A DNA stretch of 64,000 nt from Sphingomonas sp. (GTDB taxonomy: Bacteria; Pseudomonadota; Alphaproteobacteria; Sphingomonadales; Sphingomonadaceae). Below, piece by piece: positions 24,766 through 33,666 of the stretch. Each line of letters opens with the position of its first letter. Position 1 is the first letter of the stretch. Under the pieces are notes generated by a model. The model worked only from the letters and a program-made list of their open reading frames with translations, made no database searches and was not told where the DNA came from. Location: NCBI RefSeq assembly GCF_004799495.1, contig NZ_SSMY01000011.1, positions 396,956 through 460,955 of the forward strand. The letters are read 5' to 3'. The position numbers and the translations under genes are program-made.

Positions 24766-25662
24766 CTACCCCACCCGCACCGCCGGCCCCTCCTCGCCGT
24801 CGGCGAGCGGCGGCAGCACTTCCTGCTTCGCCCGCTCCGCCGCCAGCTTCGCCTCGCGCGCCGCCGCGCGTTTCGCCTTGTCCGCCGCGCGCTTTTCCGC
24901 CGCCTTGCGCTTCAAGTGCGCCTCCATCTTCTCGAGCTTGACCCGCAGGGTCTCGAATGCGTCGTCGCACAACTGCTGGCGCGTTCCGAACGCGAAGTGC
25001 CCCCCGGCCAGCCGCGCCGCTGCCTGGGCGGCGGCGATCAGCTCCTGCCTCGTCTGGCGCTTGGGCGCCGCCGGGTCCTTGCGCTGCGCCGGACCGCCGC
25101 GCGTCACCATCGTGCGCAACAGCCCGTCCGAATAGCGCCGCCGCGTGCCGACGATCTTGCCGGCGTGCCACACCGGCTCCTCCACACCGTGCAGCGCGCG
25201 CTCGATCGCGGCCTGTTCCAGCGTCGCGACCGATTGCTCCAGCGCGCGGTCCCACGCCGCGCGGAACGACGGGTGATCGCGCCGCAACTGCCGCGCCTGA
25301 TAAACCGACAGCCGGACATAGGCGCACGCTTCCTCGACATCGCCCGTATCGGTGAGCTTGCGCAGGAAGGCGCGGCGGCGTTGCTTGGTGAAGCCGTCGA
25401 AGCGCTCGACGATCGGCAGATCGTCGCGATCGGGCGCGGGCGGCGCGCGGTCGGCCCCCATGCGCCGCCGCCAGTCCTCGATCGCCGCATCCCACTTCGC
25501 CGCGAAATCGGGCAGCCGCTTGCGCCGGTGATACGCGCCGGAGACCGTCCGCCCGATCTCCGCCGCCGCGGCATGCGCGCGCCCGTGCAGCTTGAGCGCG
25601 ACGACAAAGGCGATCTCGGCGTCGACGGTCCAGCGGGAAAAGGATCGTGGGGAGGACGGCAT
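24766..25662 (-). CDS. Helix-turn-helix-like protein of unknown function
   Basis: A 298-residue cytosolic protein. The N-terminal half has repeated helix-turn-helix-like stretches (EIAFVVALKLHGRAHAAAAEIGRTVSGAYHRRK; FLRKLTDTGDVEEACAYVRLSVYQARQLRRDHPSFRAAW) resembling terminase-small-subunit or transposase-type HTH units. The C-terminal third is a long, highly charged Ala/Lys/Arg/Glu coiled coil (KLEKMEAHLKRKAAEKRAADKAKRAAA). ATG at 25662 has GGAG seven bases upstream. A DNA-binding role is plausible; it occurs without phage neighbours, so I do not call it a phage gene. Confidence 0.7.
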   Translation of the reverse strand: MPSSPRSFSRWTVDAEIAFVVALKLHGRAHAAAAEIGRTVSGAYHRRKRLPDFAAKWDAAIEDWRRRMGADRAPPAPDRDDLPIVERFDGFTKQRRRAFLRKLTDTGDVEEACAYVRLSVYQARQLRRDHPSFRAAWDRALEQSVATLEQAAIERALHGVEEPVWHAGKIVGTRRRYSDGLLRTMVTRGGPAQRKDPAAPKRQTRQELIAAAQAAARLAGGHFAFGTRQQLCDDAFETLRVKLEKMEAHLKRKAAEKRAADKAKRAAAREAKLAAERAKQEVLPPLADGEEGPAVRVG

Positions 25663-25787
25663 AGGGCGCTCCGGGAGAAAAGGGAGCGGGTCATTTATCC
25701 TAGATGCCACCGTGTAGGAAAATGGAATGTGCGGGAACGCCCCGCCCCGCTCGCGCGCTGTCACCTCACCCACCCACGGAGGCGCGC

Positions 25788-26107
25788 ATGACGAAGGACC
25801 CGAAGACCGGCGAAAAGGTCAGCTGGAAAAGCCACGGCGGCACCGCGCACGGCAAGGTCGTGGAGAAGTCGCGCCAGGCAAGAAATTAGCGCTGCTAATT
25901 TCCGCCTCGAGGCGCGACCGGCCGGCGGCGCTGCGAGCGCCGACCGACGACGCGGAATTCAGTTCCGCGTCGCTGCCCTTGGAAGGGTCCGACCCGGATC
26001 AAGGACCACAAGGTCGCCGCGTCGAAGGACAATCCCGAGTTTATCGTGGAGACGGACGAGGGGAAGCGGGCGGCGCATAAGGCGGGGGCTTTTGCGGAAA
26101 GGATAGA
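25788..26107 (+). pseudogene. DUF2945 (hypervirulence-associated TUDOR-like) gene broken by a repeat insertion
   Basis: The 5' part encodes MTKDPKTGEKVSWKSHGG and TAHGKVVEKS; the 3' part encodes TRIKDHKVAASKDNPEF and IVETDEGKRAAHKAGA. Together these make a complete DUF2945 protein, normally ~65-70 residues. Between them lies about 115 bp of hairpin-rich repeat (25871-25985). Frame is kept, but the insert carries in-frame TAG (25887-25889) and TAA. Near the end a TTTT run shifts the frame; with one T fewer it would read ALRKG and stop at 26105-26107. Good Shine-Dalgarno ACGGAGG precedes the ATG. Confidence 0.8.
25871..25985 (+). repeat. Hairpin-rich structured repeat element, copy A
   Basis: Four successive hairpins: GAAATTAGC-GCT-GCTAATTTC (25882-25902), CGCCTC/GAGGCG (25903-25914), CGGCGCT-GCG-AGCGCCG (25926-25942) and GACGCGGAA-TTCAG-TTCCGCGTC (25949-25971), with CCGGCCGG between the second and third. 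Same order, reversed, as the copy at 35004-35107. It interrupts the DUF2945 gene. No flanking target duplication is obvious. Confidence 0.8.
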
Positions 26108-26122
26108 ACACATCACTGGCCG

Positions 26123-26290
26123 CTATTCCGCAACGGCCTTCTTTTTTTCTTTTTTCCGCTTCGGCACAATTTTGTGAACAAGGACTGGTCGGATTTCTAC
26201 TCGTCCCCATAAATCGATCACGTGCGAGAAATCACTTACGTACGACTCAAGCGCCGCAGCGTCAGCTTTACCACGTTCTGAAAATGCCAT
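26123..26290 (-). CDS. Small basic-tailed protein, second gene of the nitrilase-like unit
   Basis: A 55-residue protein: MAFSERGKADAAALES, then DFSHVIDLWGRVEIRPVLVH, ending in a Lys/Arg-rich tail (PKRKKEKKKAVAE). It is too short to be found by usual length cut-offs. The start is 64 bases downstream of the nitrilase-like gene stop, on the same strand, and shares its AT-richer composition, so co-transcription is likely. A possible terminator-like pairing, GGCCGTT/AACGGCC, follows near 26118-26137. Unknown function; partner, antitoxin-like or nucleic-acid-binding roles are guesses. Confidence 0.55.
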   Translation of the reverse strand: MAFSERGKADAAALESYVSDFSHVIDLWGRVEIRPVLVHKIVPKRKKEKKKAVAE

Positions 26291-26354
26291 GGCGCCTACC
26301 TAGCCTCCTCGCAGGTCACGAAATAGCGAAAAAGTGTAACGAAAGTTGCGACAT

Positions 26355-28319
26355 TCACCGCACGCCTTCCACGATCCACCGATTGTCGTCGGTGATCGGA
26401 ATTTTTACGGCGCTAACATCGTGCAAGCCCCAAATGAATGCCGCCGCAGCGTCGCCCCGCCCGTCCAACGTATGCTCGGTCTTGGGTTCAGCCCGCAGCG
26501 ACACGGCGAGCGCATGAAAGCCAGCGGGGAGAAACAATTCTCGATCCCTGCCAAGAGAATTTCGGAAAAACGCAATGCTCTGGCTTTGGCTTTCATCAGC
26601 GGCGGCACCGCGCGCGATCAAGCCATATGACGTCATCGTCAAAACCGACGAACCCGGATCATCGGCTAGCACGCCTGCGTAATGGCCCGGCCATCGAAAT
26701 CTCCGTTGCGGGCCGTCCATCAACAACGCAAGGACGAGGTTAGGGCCAATAGAGCGAACGACCGTCTGACAAGGGTCCGAACGAGCGAGATCTTCGCATA
26801 TCAGAACCGTCATGGACGTTCCAGCCCGAGGTTCGAAAAATTCAACTACTCTGCGGCCGAGCGGAATGGCCTCCCACCAACTTTTGGCCGGCGCGAGTTG
26901 TGACGAAAGGCTGTACCGCTCGATCTGAGGCTTATTCAATTTCCAGCGGTGGTGTTTTTCCCTGTAGCTGTTGAAGTCATAGTCGGCGTGCGAATTGGCC
27001 TGTGCATTTCCGGATTGCTTGACGCCGCGAACCGCGACAAAATTTCCGTGACGAGGTTTGGCGCTATCGGTTTTCCCTGGCTCCTCGCTCAATCCTGCGA
27101 CGATGAACTCCAACCCCGTCTGCGCGCTATGAGAGATACACTCCTTCCAAATGGCCTCAAACGTGGACGCGTCAAGGGCATATTCCGGTAAAACCACCCC
27201 ATGTATTTTGCCCATGTCGCTTGCCGCTCGTTGAACGAGATCGGCAACAAAACGCCCTAGCCATGTCGCGCTTCCGTCGTCGTGCCCCGTCACCTCGGAC
27301 GACGTATGACCCGACTTGTTCAGCCATCGTTGCTCGCTTTTGAAGAAAGACCAGTCTCGCTGTTCTTCCTCGGAGTCCTTCAAACCAACGAAGCAGTTTG
27401 ACGTTATGCGATACGGAAACGGCACCAGCAGCAAGTTAAGGGGTAAGCCCTTATCGTCATTGCCGCCGGCGACTGCACGCGGCGGTGCTTGGCCAGAAAT
27501 TCGCCAATGCGTTTCCACCAGGCCAGGTGATGGCAAGAGCGCAAGATTATGTGAGAGCGACCGCAACGTACAGCCAACCGACGCAGTCCTCGTTTTGGGC
27601 AGCACGGCGCAAAAATCGCCGTCCACATCATCACTTGCAATCGTCGTGAGATATGGCCGACCCTGATTGTTGGCGTCTAGCGCACGCTTGATAATGCGCT
27701 GTTGCACCACGGATTCTACCGAATAGACGCCTTCTCTTTTTCGCTTCCTGAAACCCACGCCCACACAGGACATGTCGGCTAGAATCATGAGATAAAGCGC
27801 TGCACTCCACCAAGCCGGACCCACATCAGGCGTAACGATTTTTTCGTCATGATACTTGGCGATAAGGACGCTCCATAACTCCTGGAGCGGATTGACATCG
27901 ACCTTCTCTAAGTCGGCAAAAGAATAATAAGGGACCTCAAAAATTCGTTCATATTCCGCCTTTTCATCAGCGGTTTTCTCCGGAACGTGCGCGAGCATCT
28001 CTGTCTCAAACTCGTCCCAGACCGTCCCCTCGCGAACCATGTTGGGCGACAGACCCATCGCCCAGGCTTTTGCGATCTTTGGCCATTTCTTGTCGGTTTG
28101 AAGCGCCTGAAGATCGAAAGCATATTCAGGAAAGGAACTGTTCCCTCCAATCGGGGGACTGACGACATAGCGATAGGCTCCGCTTCGCTCTACAAGAGTC
28201 GCGGTTACTGCAAACACATCTACAGGATCGCGCGGGATCGTGTCCCAAGCGCCTTTATTACTGGCAGGATTGGTGCCTAGTGGCATCATCCGTTCGATTA
28301 GCGTGCCGACTGTGCTCAT
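26355..28319 (-). CDS. Large protein with C-terminal nitrilase-like (CN-hydrolase) domain
   Basis: A 654-residue protein of two parts. Residues ~1-340 are unrecognised (includes LRSLSHNLALLPSPG at 252-266 and NLLLVPFPYRI near 295-305). Residues ~355-610 carry the nitrilase Glu-Lys-Cys pattern: VVLPEYAL (E379), YREKHHRWKL (K455 or K460) and VLICEDLAR (C508), like the canonical xICxDxR. The base composition is clearly more AT-rich than flanking genes, implying transfer. Nitrilase-like domains occur in some defence proteins (for example the RT-nitrilase DRT1 system), but there is no reverse-transcriptase motif here. A 55-residue gene follows. Possible accessory or antiviral role is inference only. 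Confidence 0.7.
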   Translation of the reverse strand: MSTVGTLIERMMPLGTNPASNKGAWDTIPRDPVDVFAVTATLVERSGAYRYVVSPPIGGNSSFPEYAFDLQALQTDKKWPKIAKAWAMGLSPNMVREGTVWDEFETEMLAHVPEKTADEKAEYERIFEVPYYSFADLEKVDVNPLQELWSVLIAKYHDEKIVTPDVGPAWWSAALYLMILADMSCVGVGFRKRKREGVYSVESVVQQRIIKRALDANNQGRPYLTTIASDDVDGDFCAVLPKTRTASVGCTLRSLSHNLALLPSPGLVETHWRISGQAPPRAVAGGNDDKGLPLNLLLVPFPYRITSNCFVGLKDSEEEQRDWSFFKSEQRWLNKSGHTSSEVTGHDDGSATWLGRFVADLVQRAASDMGKIHGVVLPEYALDASTFEAIWKECISHSAQTGLEFIVAGLSEEPGKTDSAKPRHGNFVAVRGVKQSGNAQANSHADYDFNSYREKHHRWKLNKPQIERYSLSSQLAPAKSWWEAIPLGRRVVEFFEPRAGTSMTVLICEDLARSDPCQTVVRSIGPNLVLALLMDGPQRRFRWPGHYAGVLADDPGSSVLTMTSYGLIARGAAADESQSQSIAFFRNSLGRDRELFLPAGFHALAVSLRAEPKTEHTLDGRGDAAAAFIWGLHDVSAVKIPITDDNRWIVEGVR

Positions 28320-28546
28320 AGCCCCCGCTAATTTCTTGCCATTAGTTTTCCAACCCTACAAGCTAATAACCGCCCAATCCGGTGGAACGCCCCACCCTTC
28401 CCCCTCCCCCTTCCCCCTGCTATCGGCCCCCTCGACACTCGCATTCGCCCGTCCGGGCGCGCTCGCGCGAGGGGGGCGCCACGCCGTCACCCCCGCCTCC
28501 CCAGCCAGCGCCCCGGACCGGCCGCACATCTGGGGAAAGGACCCGC

Positions 28547-31240
28547 ATGACCGCCATCGGCCACGACACGCTCGGCACGCGCGACACGCTCACCGCCGGG
28601 GGCAAGAGCTACGATTATTTCAGCCTCGCCAAGGCGGCGGCGAAGCTCGGCGACGTGTCGCGGCTGCCCTTTTCGATGAAGGTGCTGCTCGAGAATTTGT
28701 TGCGGTTCGAGGACGGCAAGACCGTGACGGTCGAGGACGTGCAGGCGGTGATCGACTGGCAGAAGAACCCGCACGCGCCCGACCGCGAGATCCAGTATCG
28801 CCCGGCGCGCGTGCTGATGCAGGATTTCACCGGCGTGCCGTGCGTGGTCGACCTGGCGGCGATGCGCGACGCGATCACGAAGCTGGGCGGCGACGCGGCG
28901 AAGATCAATCCGCTGGTGCCCGTCCATCTGGTCATCGACCATAGCGTGATGGTCGACGAGTTCGGCACGCCCAAGGCGTTCGAGGACAACGTCGAGCTCG
29001 AATATGCGCGCAATTTCGAGCGCTACGAGTTCCTCAAATGGGGGTCGAAGGCGCTCGACAATTTCAGCGTGGTGCCGCCGGGGACGGGGATATGCCACCA
29101 GGTGAACCTCGAATATATCGGCCGGGCGGTGTGGTCGTCGGTCGAGAGCGGGGAGCATGCCGGGGGCGCGGGCGCGACGATCGCGTATCCCGATACGTTG
29201 GTGGGGACGGACAGCCACACGACGATGGTCAATGGCTTGGGCGTGCTCGGCTGGGGCGTCGGCGGGATCGAGGCGGAGGCGGCGATGCTGGGGCAGCCGG
29301 TGTCGATGCTGATTCCGGAGGTGGTCGGGTTCAAGCTGACCGGCGCGCTCAACGAAGGGATCACCGCGACCGACCTGGTGCTGACCGTGACGCAGATGCT
29401 GCGGCAGAAGGGCGTCGTTGGCCGTTTCGTGGAGTTCTATGGCCCCGGCCTCGATTCGATGACGCTCGCGGACCGCGCGACGATCGCCAACATGGCGCCC
29501 GAATATGGCGCGACGTGCGGGTTCTTCCCGGTCGACGACGCGACGCTCGATTACATGCGGCTGACCGGGCGGCCGGCGGAGACGATCGCGCTGACCGAGG
29601 CCTATGCCAAGGCGCAGGGGTTCTGGCGCGACGCGGCGGCACCCGACCCGGTGTTCACCGACACGCTCGAGCTCGACATGGGCGATGTGGTCGCGAGTCT
29701 CGCTGGGCCGAAGCGGCCGCAGGATCGCGTGTCGCTCGGCAAGGTCGACGAGGTGTTCAATGGTGACCTGTCGAAGCTCTACATGAAGGATCGCCCGGCG
29801 CGCGTTGCTGTGGAGGGCCGCAGCCACGATATCGGCGACGGCGACGTGGTGATCGCGGCGATCACGAGCTGTACCAACACTTCGAACCCGTCGGTGCTGG
29901 TCGCCGCGGGGCTGGTCGCGCGCAAGGCTCGCGAGAAGGGCCTCAAGCCCAAGCCGTGGGTCAAGACGAGCCTCGCGCCCGGATCGCAGGTGGTGACCGA
30001 TTACCTGACCAAGGCCGGCCTTACCGCCGACCTCGACGCGATCGGGTTCAACTTGGTCGGCTATGGCTGCACGACGTGCATCGGCAACTCAGGGCCACTC
30101 GCGCCAGAGCTGTCGAGTGCGATCAACGAGAACGATCTGGTGGCGGCAAGCGTCCTCAGCGGAAACAGAAATTTTGAGGGGCGCGTGAGTCCCGACGTCC
30201 GTGCAAATTTCCTGGCCTCCCCCCCGCTCGTCGTCGCCTATGCGCTCAAGGGCACGGTGACCGAGGACATGGTCGAAACCCCGATCGGGCGAGGATCGGA
30301 CGGCAACGACGTGTTCCTGAAGGACATCTGGCCCTCGAACCAGGAAGTCGCCGACACGATGGCCGCGAACATCGACCGCGATATGTTCGATAGCCGCTAC
30401 GGCGCGGTCTATCAGGGCGATGAGAAGTGGCGCGCGATCGACGTGCTCGGATCGGACACCTACACTTGGCGCGCCGGGTCGACCTACATCCACAACCCGC
30501 CGTATTTCGAGGGGATGACGATGACCCCGGCGCCGGTCGCCGACATCGTCGACGCGCGGCCGCTCGCGATTTTGGGCGACAGCATCACGACCGACCACAT
30601 CTCGCCGGCCGGATCGATCAAGGCGGACAGCCCGGCGGGCACGTTCCTGCAGGAGCATCAGGTCAGCCGCGCCGACTTCAACTCCTACGGCGCGCGGCGC
30701 GGCAACGACGAGGTGATGGTGCGCGGCACCTTCGCCAATATCCGCATCAGGAACGAGATGGTCCCGGGCGTGGAGGGCGGCATGTCGCGCTACAATGGCG
30801 AGACGATGCCGATCTACGATGTCGCGATGAAGTTCAAGGCCGAGGGCGTTCCGATGGTGATCGTCGCGGGCAAGGAATATGGCACGGGATCATCGCGCGA
30901 CTGGGCGGCCAAGGGCACCAACCTGCTCGGCGTGCGTGCGGTGATCACCGAGAGCTTCGAGCGAATCCACCGCTCCAACCTGGTCGGGATGGGCGTGCTC
31001 CCGCTGCAATTCGCAGAAGGGGTGACGCGCCAGACGCTCTGGCTGACCGGCGACGAGACGTTCACGATCCGCAACGTCGCCGGGCTTCGCCCGCGCCAGG
31101 ACGTCGAGGTCGAACTGACCCGCGCCGACGGCAGCAAGGAAACGTTCATCACGCGCTGCCGGATCGATACCGTCAACGAACTGGAATATTTCCTCAACGG
31201 CGGCATCCTGCAGTACGTGCTGCGGAAGCTGGCCGCGTAA
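28547..31240 (+). CDS. acnA: Aconitate hydratase A
   Basis: TCA-cycle enzyme interconverting citrate and isocitrate; 897 residues, the usual AcnA length. [4Fe-4S] cluster cysteines: SCTNTSNPS near residue 440 and [12 protein letters not shown] near 507. Other signatures include [35 protein letters not shown] and [16 protein letters not shown] at 28547 is used because GGGGAAAGG lies six bases upstream; the frame is open further upstream but that part is Pro/Arg low-complexity. No iron-responsive element seen. Confidence 0.97.
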   Translation: MTAIGHDTLGTRDTLTAGGKSYDYFSLAKAAAKLGDVSRLPFSMKVLLENLLRFEDGKTVTVEDVQAVIDWQKNPHAPDREIQYRPARVLMQDFTGVPCVVDLAAMRDAITKLGGDAAKINPLVPVHLVIDHSVMVDEFGTPKAFEDNVELEYARNFERYEFLKWGSKALDNFSVVPPGTGICHQVNLEYIGRAVWSSVESGEHAGGAGATIAYPDTLVGTDSHTTMVNGLGVLGWGVGGIEAEAAMLGQPVSMLIPEVVGFKLTGALNEGITATDLVLTVTQMLRQKGVVGRFVEFYGPGLDSMTLADRATIANMAPEYGATCGFFPVDDATLDYMRLTGRPAETIALTEAYAKAQGFWRDAAAPDPVFTDTLELDMGDVVASLAGPKRPQDRVSLGKVDEVFNGDLSKLYMKDRPARVAVEGRSHDIGDGDVVIAAITSCTNTSNPSVLVAAGLVARKAREKGLKPKPWVKTSLAPGSQVVTDYLTKAGLTADLDAIGFNLVGYGCTTCIGNSGPLAPELSSAINENDLVAASVLSGNRNFEGRVSPDVRANFLASPPLVVAYALKGTVTEDMVETPIGRGSDGNDVFLKDIWPSNQEVADTMAANIDRDMFDSRYGAVYQGDEKWRAIDVLGSDTYTWRAGSTYIHNPPYFEGMTMTPAPVADIVDARPLAILGDSITTDHISPAGSIKADSPAGTFLQEHQVSRADFNSYGARRGNDEVMVRGTFANIRIRNEMVPGVEGGMSRYNGETMPIYDVAMKFKAEGVPMVIVAGKEYGTGSSRDWAAKGTNLLGVRAVITESFERIHRSNLVGMGVLPLQFAEGVTRQTLWLTGDETFTIRNVAGLRPRQDVEVELTRADGSKETFITRCRIDTVNELEYFLNGGILQYVLRKLAA

Positions 31241-31244
31241 TTCC

Positions 31245-31372
31245 TTCTCCCTTTGGGAGAGGGATGGAGGAGCCGAAGGCGACGGAAGGGTGAGGGCAGG
31301 GCCGAAAGCCGTTCGACCCTGCCCTCACCCCGCGTCGCTTCGCGGCTTGCCCCTCCCCCACGGGGAGAGGGG
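31245..31372. repeat. Intergenic hairpins after acnA
   Basis: Contains TCTCCC-TTT-GGGAGA near 31246-31261, the imperfect long stem GGGCAGGG-CCGAA/TTCG-ACCCTGCCC near 31293-31330, and CTCCCC-CACGG-GGAG near 31353-31368. Placed between the convergent acnA and GGDEF-EAL genes; likely a bidirectional terminator and another member of the GGGAG/CTCCC repeat family. Confidence 0.65.
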
Positions 31373-31375
31373 TGA

Positions 31376-33052
31376 TTAGCCCGCCGCCCGCTCGCCTTGG
31401 TCGCCGCGCGACCACCCCACGAACGCATCCTCATCCATCGGCGCGGCGACGGCATAGCCCTGCGCCACGTCGCAGCCGATCACCTTGAGCATGTCGACCT
31501 GGTCGGCCAGTTCGATCCCCTCGGCCACGGACTCGCAGCCCAGGCCGTGGATCAGCCCGACCACCGACTGCGCGATCTGGCGCGCCTCGGCATCGGTGGT
31601 GATATGCTCGATCAGGCTGCGGTCGAGCTTGACCCGATCGATCGGCAGCTGGCGCAGCCGCGACACGTTCGAATGGCCGGTGCCGTAATCGTCGATCGCG
31701 ATCGTCGCGCCATCGGCGCGCAGCGCAGCGATCGCCTCGATCACGTCGGCGCTGCAATGCATCGCCAGCGTCTCGGTGATCTCGAGTTCGAGCAGCCGCG
31801 CCGGGGCGTTCGCAGCGAGCATCGCGTCGCGCAGGCGGCGGAAGAACAGCGCATGGTCGAGCTGGCGCTGGCTGATGTTGATCGCGAGGCGCTGTTCGAT
31901 CCCCGCATCGGCCCAGCGGCGGATCGTCGCCGCGACTTCGCCGATCACCCAGTCGCCGATTTCGACGATCAGCCCGGTATCCTCGGCGCATTGCAGGAAG
32001 CTGGCGGGGAGCTTGATCCCGTCCGACGGGTGGCGCCAGCGCAGCAGCGCTTCCGCCGCGACGATGCGGCCGTCGCGCAGCGACACTTGCGGCTGATAGA
32101 CCAATGCGAACTGCCCGCGCTCGATCGCGCTGCGCAGGTCGACTTCGAGCTTGGCGCGGTCGGCGAGTTGCGTGGCGAGCGCGTCGGAGAAATGCTCGGC
32201 ACGGCCACGCCCGTTCGCCTTGGCGTGGTACATCGCGGCATCCGCCGCGCCCATCAGGTCGTGAAGCGTGGTGCCGTGCGCCGGGCGCATCGCGATGCCG
32301 ATCGACGCGCCAACCTCGACCTCGGTGCCCGCCAGATCGAACGGCTCGGTCAGCGCGTAGAGCACGCCGCGCCCGATCCGCGCGGCCTCGTTCGCATCGC
32401 GCAATTTGGGGAACAGCATGGTGAACTCGTCGCCCGCGAGCCGCCCGATCAGCGGCTTGGCGGTGCCGTTCGACGCGGCGACGCTGTCGGCCACGGCGCG
32501 CAGCCGGTTGGCGACCATCCCGAGCAGGATATCGCCGCAGGCATGCCCCATCGTGTCGTTGACCGCCTTGAAACGGTCGAGGTCGATGAACAGCAAGGCG
32601 GCGACGTCGCCCTCCGGCATCTCGGCGAGCTGGCGTTCGGCGGCGCGGCGGAAGTGCGTGCGGTTCGGGAGTGAGGTTACGGGGTCGTACATCGCGAGGC
32701 GCTGGACGCTGTCGAGGTTGGCGGCGACTTGCTGGAACAAGGTGCCCATCGCGCTCGACAGATGCGGGACGACATGGTCGATTTCGTCGGGGATCGGGCT
32801 GTCGAGATCGCCGCTCGCCGCCTCGACGATGCGGCCGATCGCGGCGTCGAGCGCACTCGCGGTGGTGCCGATCGCGCGCTCCGCCGCGGCCCAGGAAAAG
32901 ACCGCGCAGACCAGCGCCGGGATGAGCGCACGCGCGAGGTTGTCGAGGCTGATCGAGCCGTGCGACGTCGCGAGCACGGCCAGGATGAACACCACCGCAC
33001 CGGCGCACAGCGCGAAGGTAATCGCGCGGCCTTTCAGCGATGCCGATTCCAT
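31376..33052 (-). CDS. GGDEF-EAL bifunctional cyclic-di-GMP protein
   Basis: A 558-residue membrane protein. Two N-terminal transmembrane helices (FALCAGAVVFILAVLA; LARALIPALVCAVFSWAAA), a HAMP-like linker, then GGDEF (MYDPVTSLPNRTHF, and RLAGDEF near residue 220, so AGDEF rather than GGDEF) and EAL (AEALLRW near 340, NISQRQL, LEITETL, DDYGTGHSN, KLDRS, VAEGIE). All EAL metal-binding residues are present, so phosphodiesterase activity is likely; the first glycine of the GGDEF motif is Ala, a tolerated variant, and no I-site RxxD is seen. ATG at 33052 preferred over GTG 33076. Confidence 0.9.
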   Translation of the reverse strand: MESASLKGRAITFALCAGAVVFILAVLATSHGSISLDNLARALIPALVCAVFSWAAAERAIGTTASALDAAIGRIVEAASGDLDSPIPDEIDHVVPHLSSAMGTLFQQVAANLDSVQRLAMYDPVTSLPNRTHFRRAAERQLAEMPEGDVAALLFIDLDRFKAVNDTMGHACGDILLGMVANRLRAVADSVAASNGTAKPLIGRLAGDEFTMLFPKLRDANEAARIGRGVLYALTEPFDLAGTEVEVGASIGIAMRPAHGTTLHDLMGAADAAMYHAKANGRGRAEHFSDALATQLADRAKLEVDLRSAIERGQFALVYQPQVSLRDGRIVAAEALLRWRHPSDGIKLPASFLQCAEDTGLIVEIGDWVIGEVAATIRRWADAGIEQRLAINISQRQLDHALFFRRLRDAMLAANAPARLLELEITETLAMHCSADVIEAIAALRADGATIAIDDYGTGHSNVSRLRQLPIDRVKLDRSLIEHITTDAEARQIAQSVVGLIHGLGCESVAEGIELADQVDMLKVIGCDVAQGYAVAAPMDEDAFVGWSRGDQGERAAG

Positions 33053-33120
33053 GGTGCCTAAAACAACCCCGCCCACCCGCGCGAATGCACGCGATTGCGG
33101 CGGATATTGCCGGGAAAGGG

Positions 33121-33666
33121 TTAAGATTTCGGTCCGCTGCGGGCGCGTCGCAGGATGATGTAGAGCGCGCCCGCCCCGCCATGGCGCGGGCTCGCGCCGC
33201 GCACCGCGGCGATCGCGCCGGCATGGCGCGAAGCATGCAGCCAGTCACCCACCGCCGCGCGGATCGCGCCGCGCGCGTGCGGGCGCTCGCTGTCGCGGCG
33301 CGGTGGCTTGCCCGTGATCAACAGGATCACCCGGTCGCCACGCAGCCGCGACCGTTCGAGCGCTTGGTCGAGCATCGTGTACGCGGACGTCAGCGTGTGG
33401 CCGTGCAGATCGACCGTCGCGTCGGGCTCGACGCTCCCGCGCATGAGCTTGCGGTCCCAGCTCGCGTCGAGCGTGGTGCCGGGTGCTTGCAGCTTGACGG
33501 GCGGTGGCGTCGGCACGGCTGTGCGCGGTGCGGCGGCCCCGGCGTGCTTAGCGTGTGATGCGGGCGCTGCGGCGATCGCCGCGCGCGGCGCTGGTGGCAA
33601 CGGCGTCACCGTCGCCATCACACGCGCCCACAGCGCCGCTTCGTCAGGGCTGAGACGTCGTGCCAC
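33121..33666 (-). CDS. Smr domain protein
   Basis: A 181-residue protein with a Pro/Ala-rich N-terminus and a C-terminal Smr domain: TVDLHGHTL (VDLHG), VILLITGKPPRRDS (in place of IHGKG) and RHGGAGALYIILRR. Smr domains act as nucleic-acid nucleases or binders. It follows mltA with a 23-base overlap (33644-33666), a gene order (timA-mltA-smr) recurrent in alphaproteobacteria. Confidence 0.88.
   Translation of the reverse strand: MARRLSPDEAALWARVMATVTPLPPAPRAAIAAAPASHAKHAGAAAPRTAVPTPPPVKLQAPGTTLDASWDRKLMRGSVEPDATVDLHGHTLTSAYTMLDQALERSRLRGDRVILLITGKPPRRDSERPHARGAIRAAVGDWLHASRHAGAIAAVRGASPRHGGAGALYIILRRARSGPKS

Noticed and set aside
24766..25662. Phage terminase small subunit
   Set aside because: HTH resemblance only; no large terminase, portal or other phage genes nearby.
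26355..28319. DRT1-type reverse transcriptase-nitrilase defence protein
   Set aside because: No YxDD or other reverse transcriptase motif; only the nitrilase-type pattern is present.
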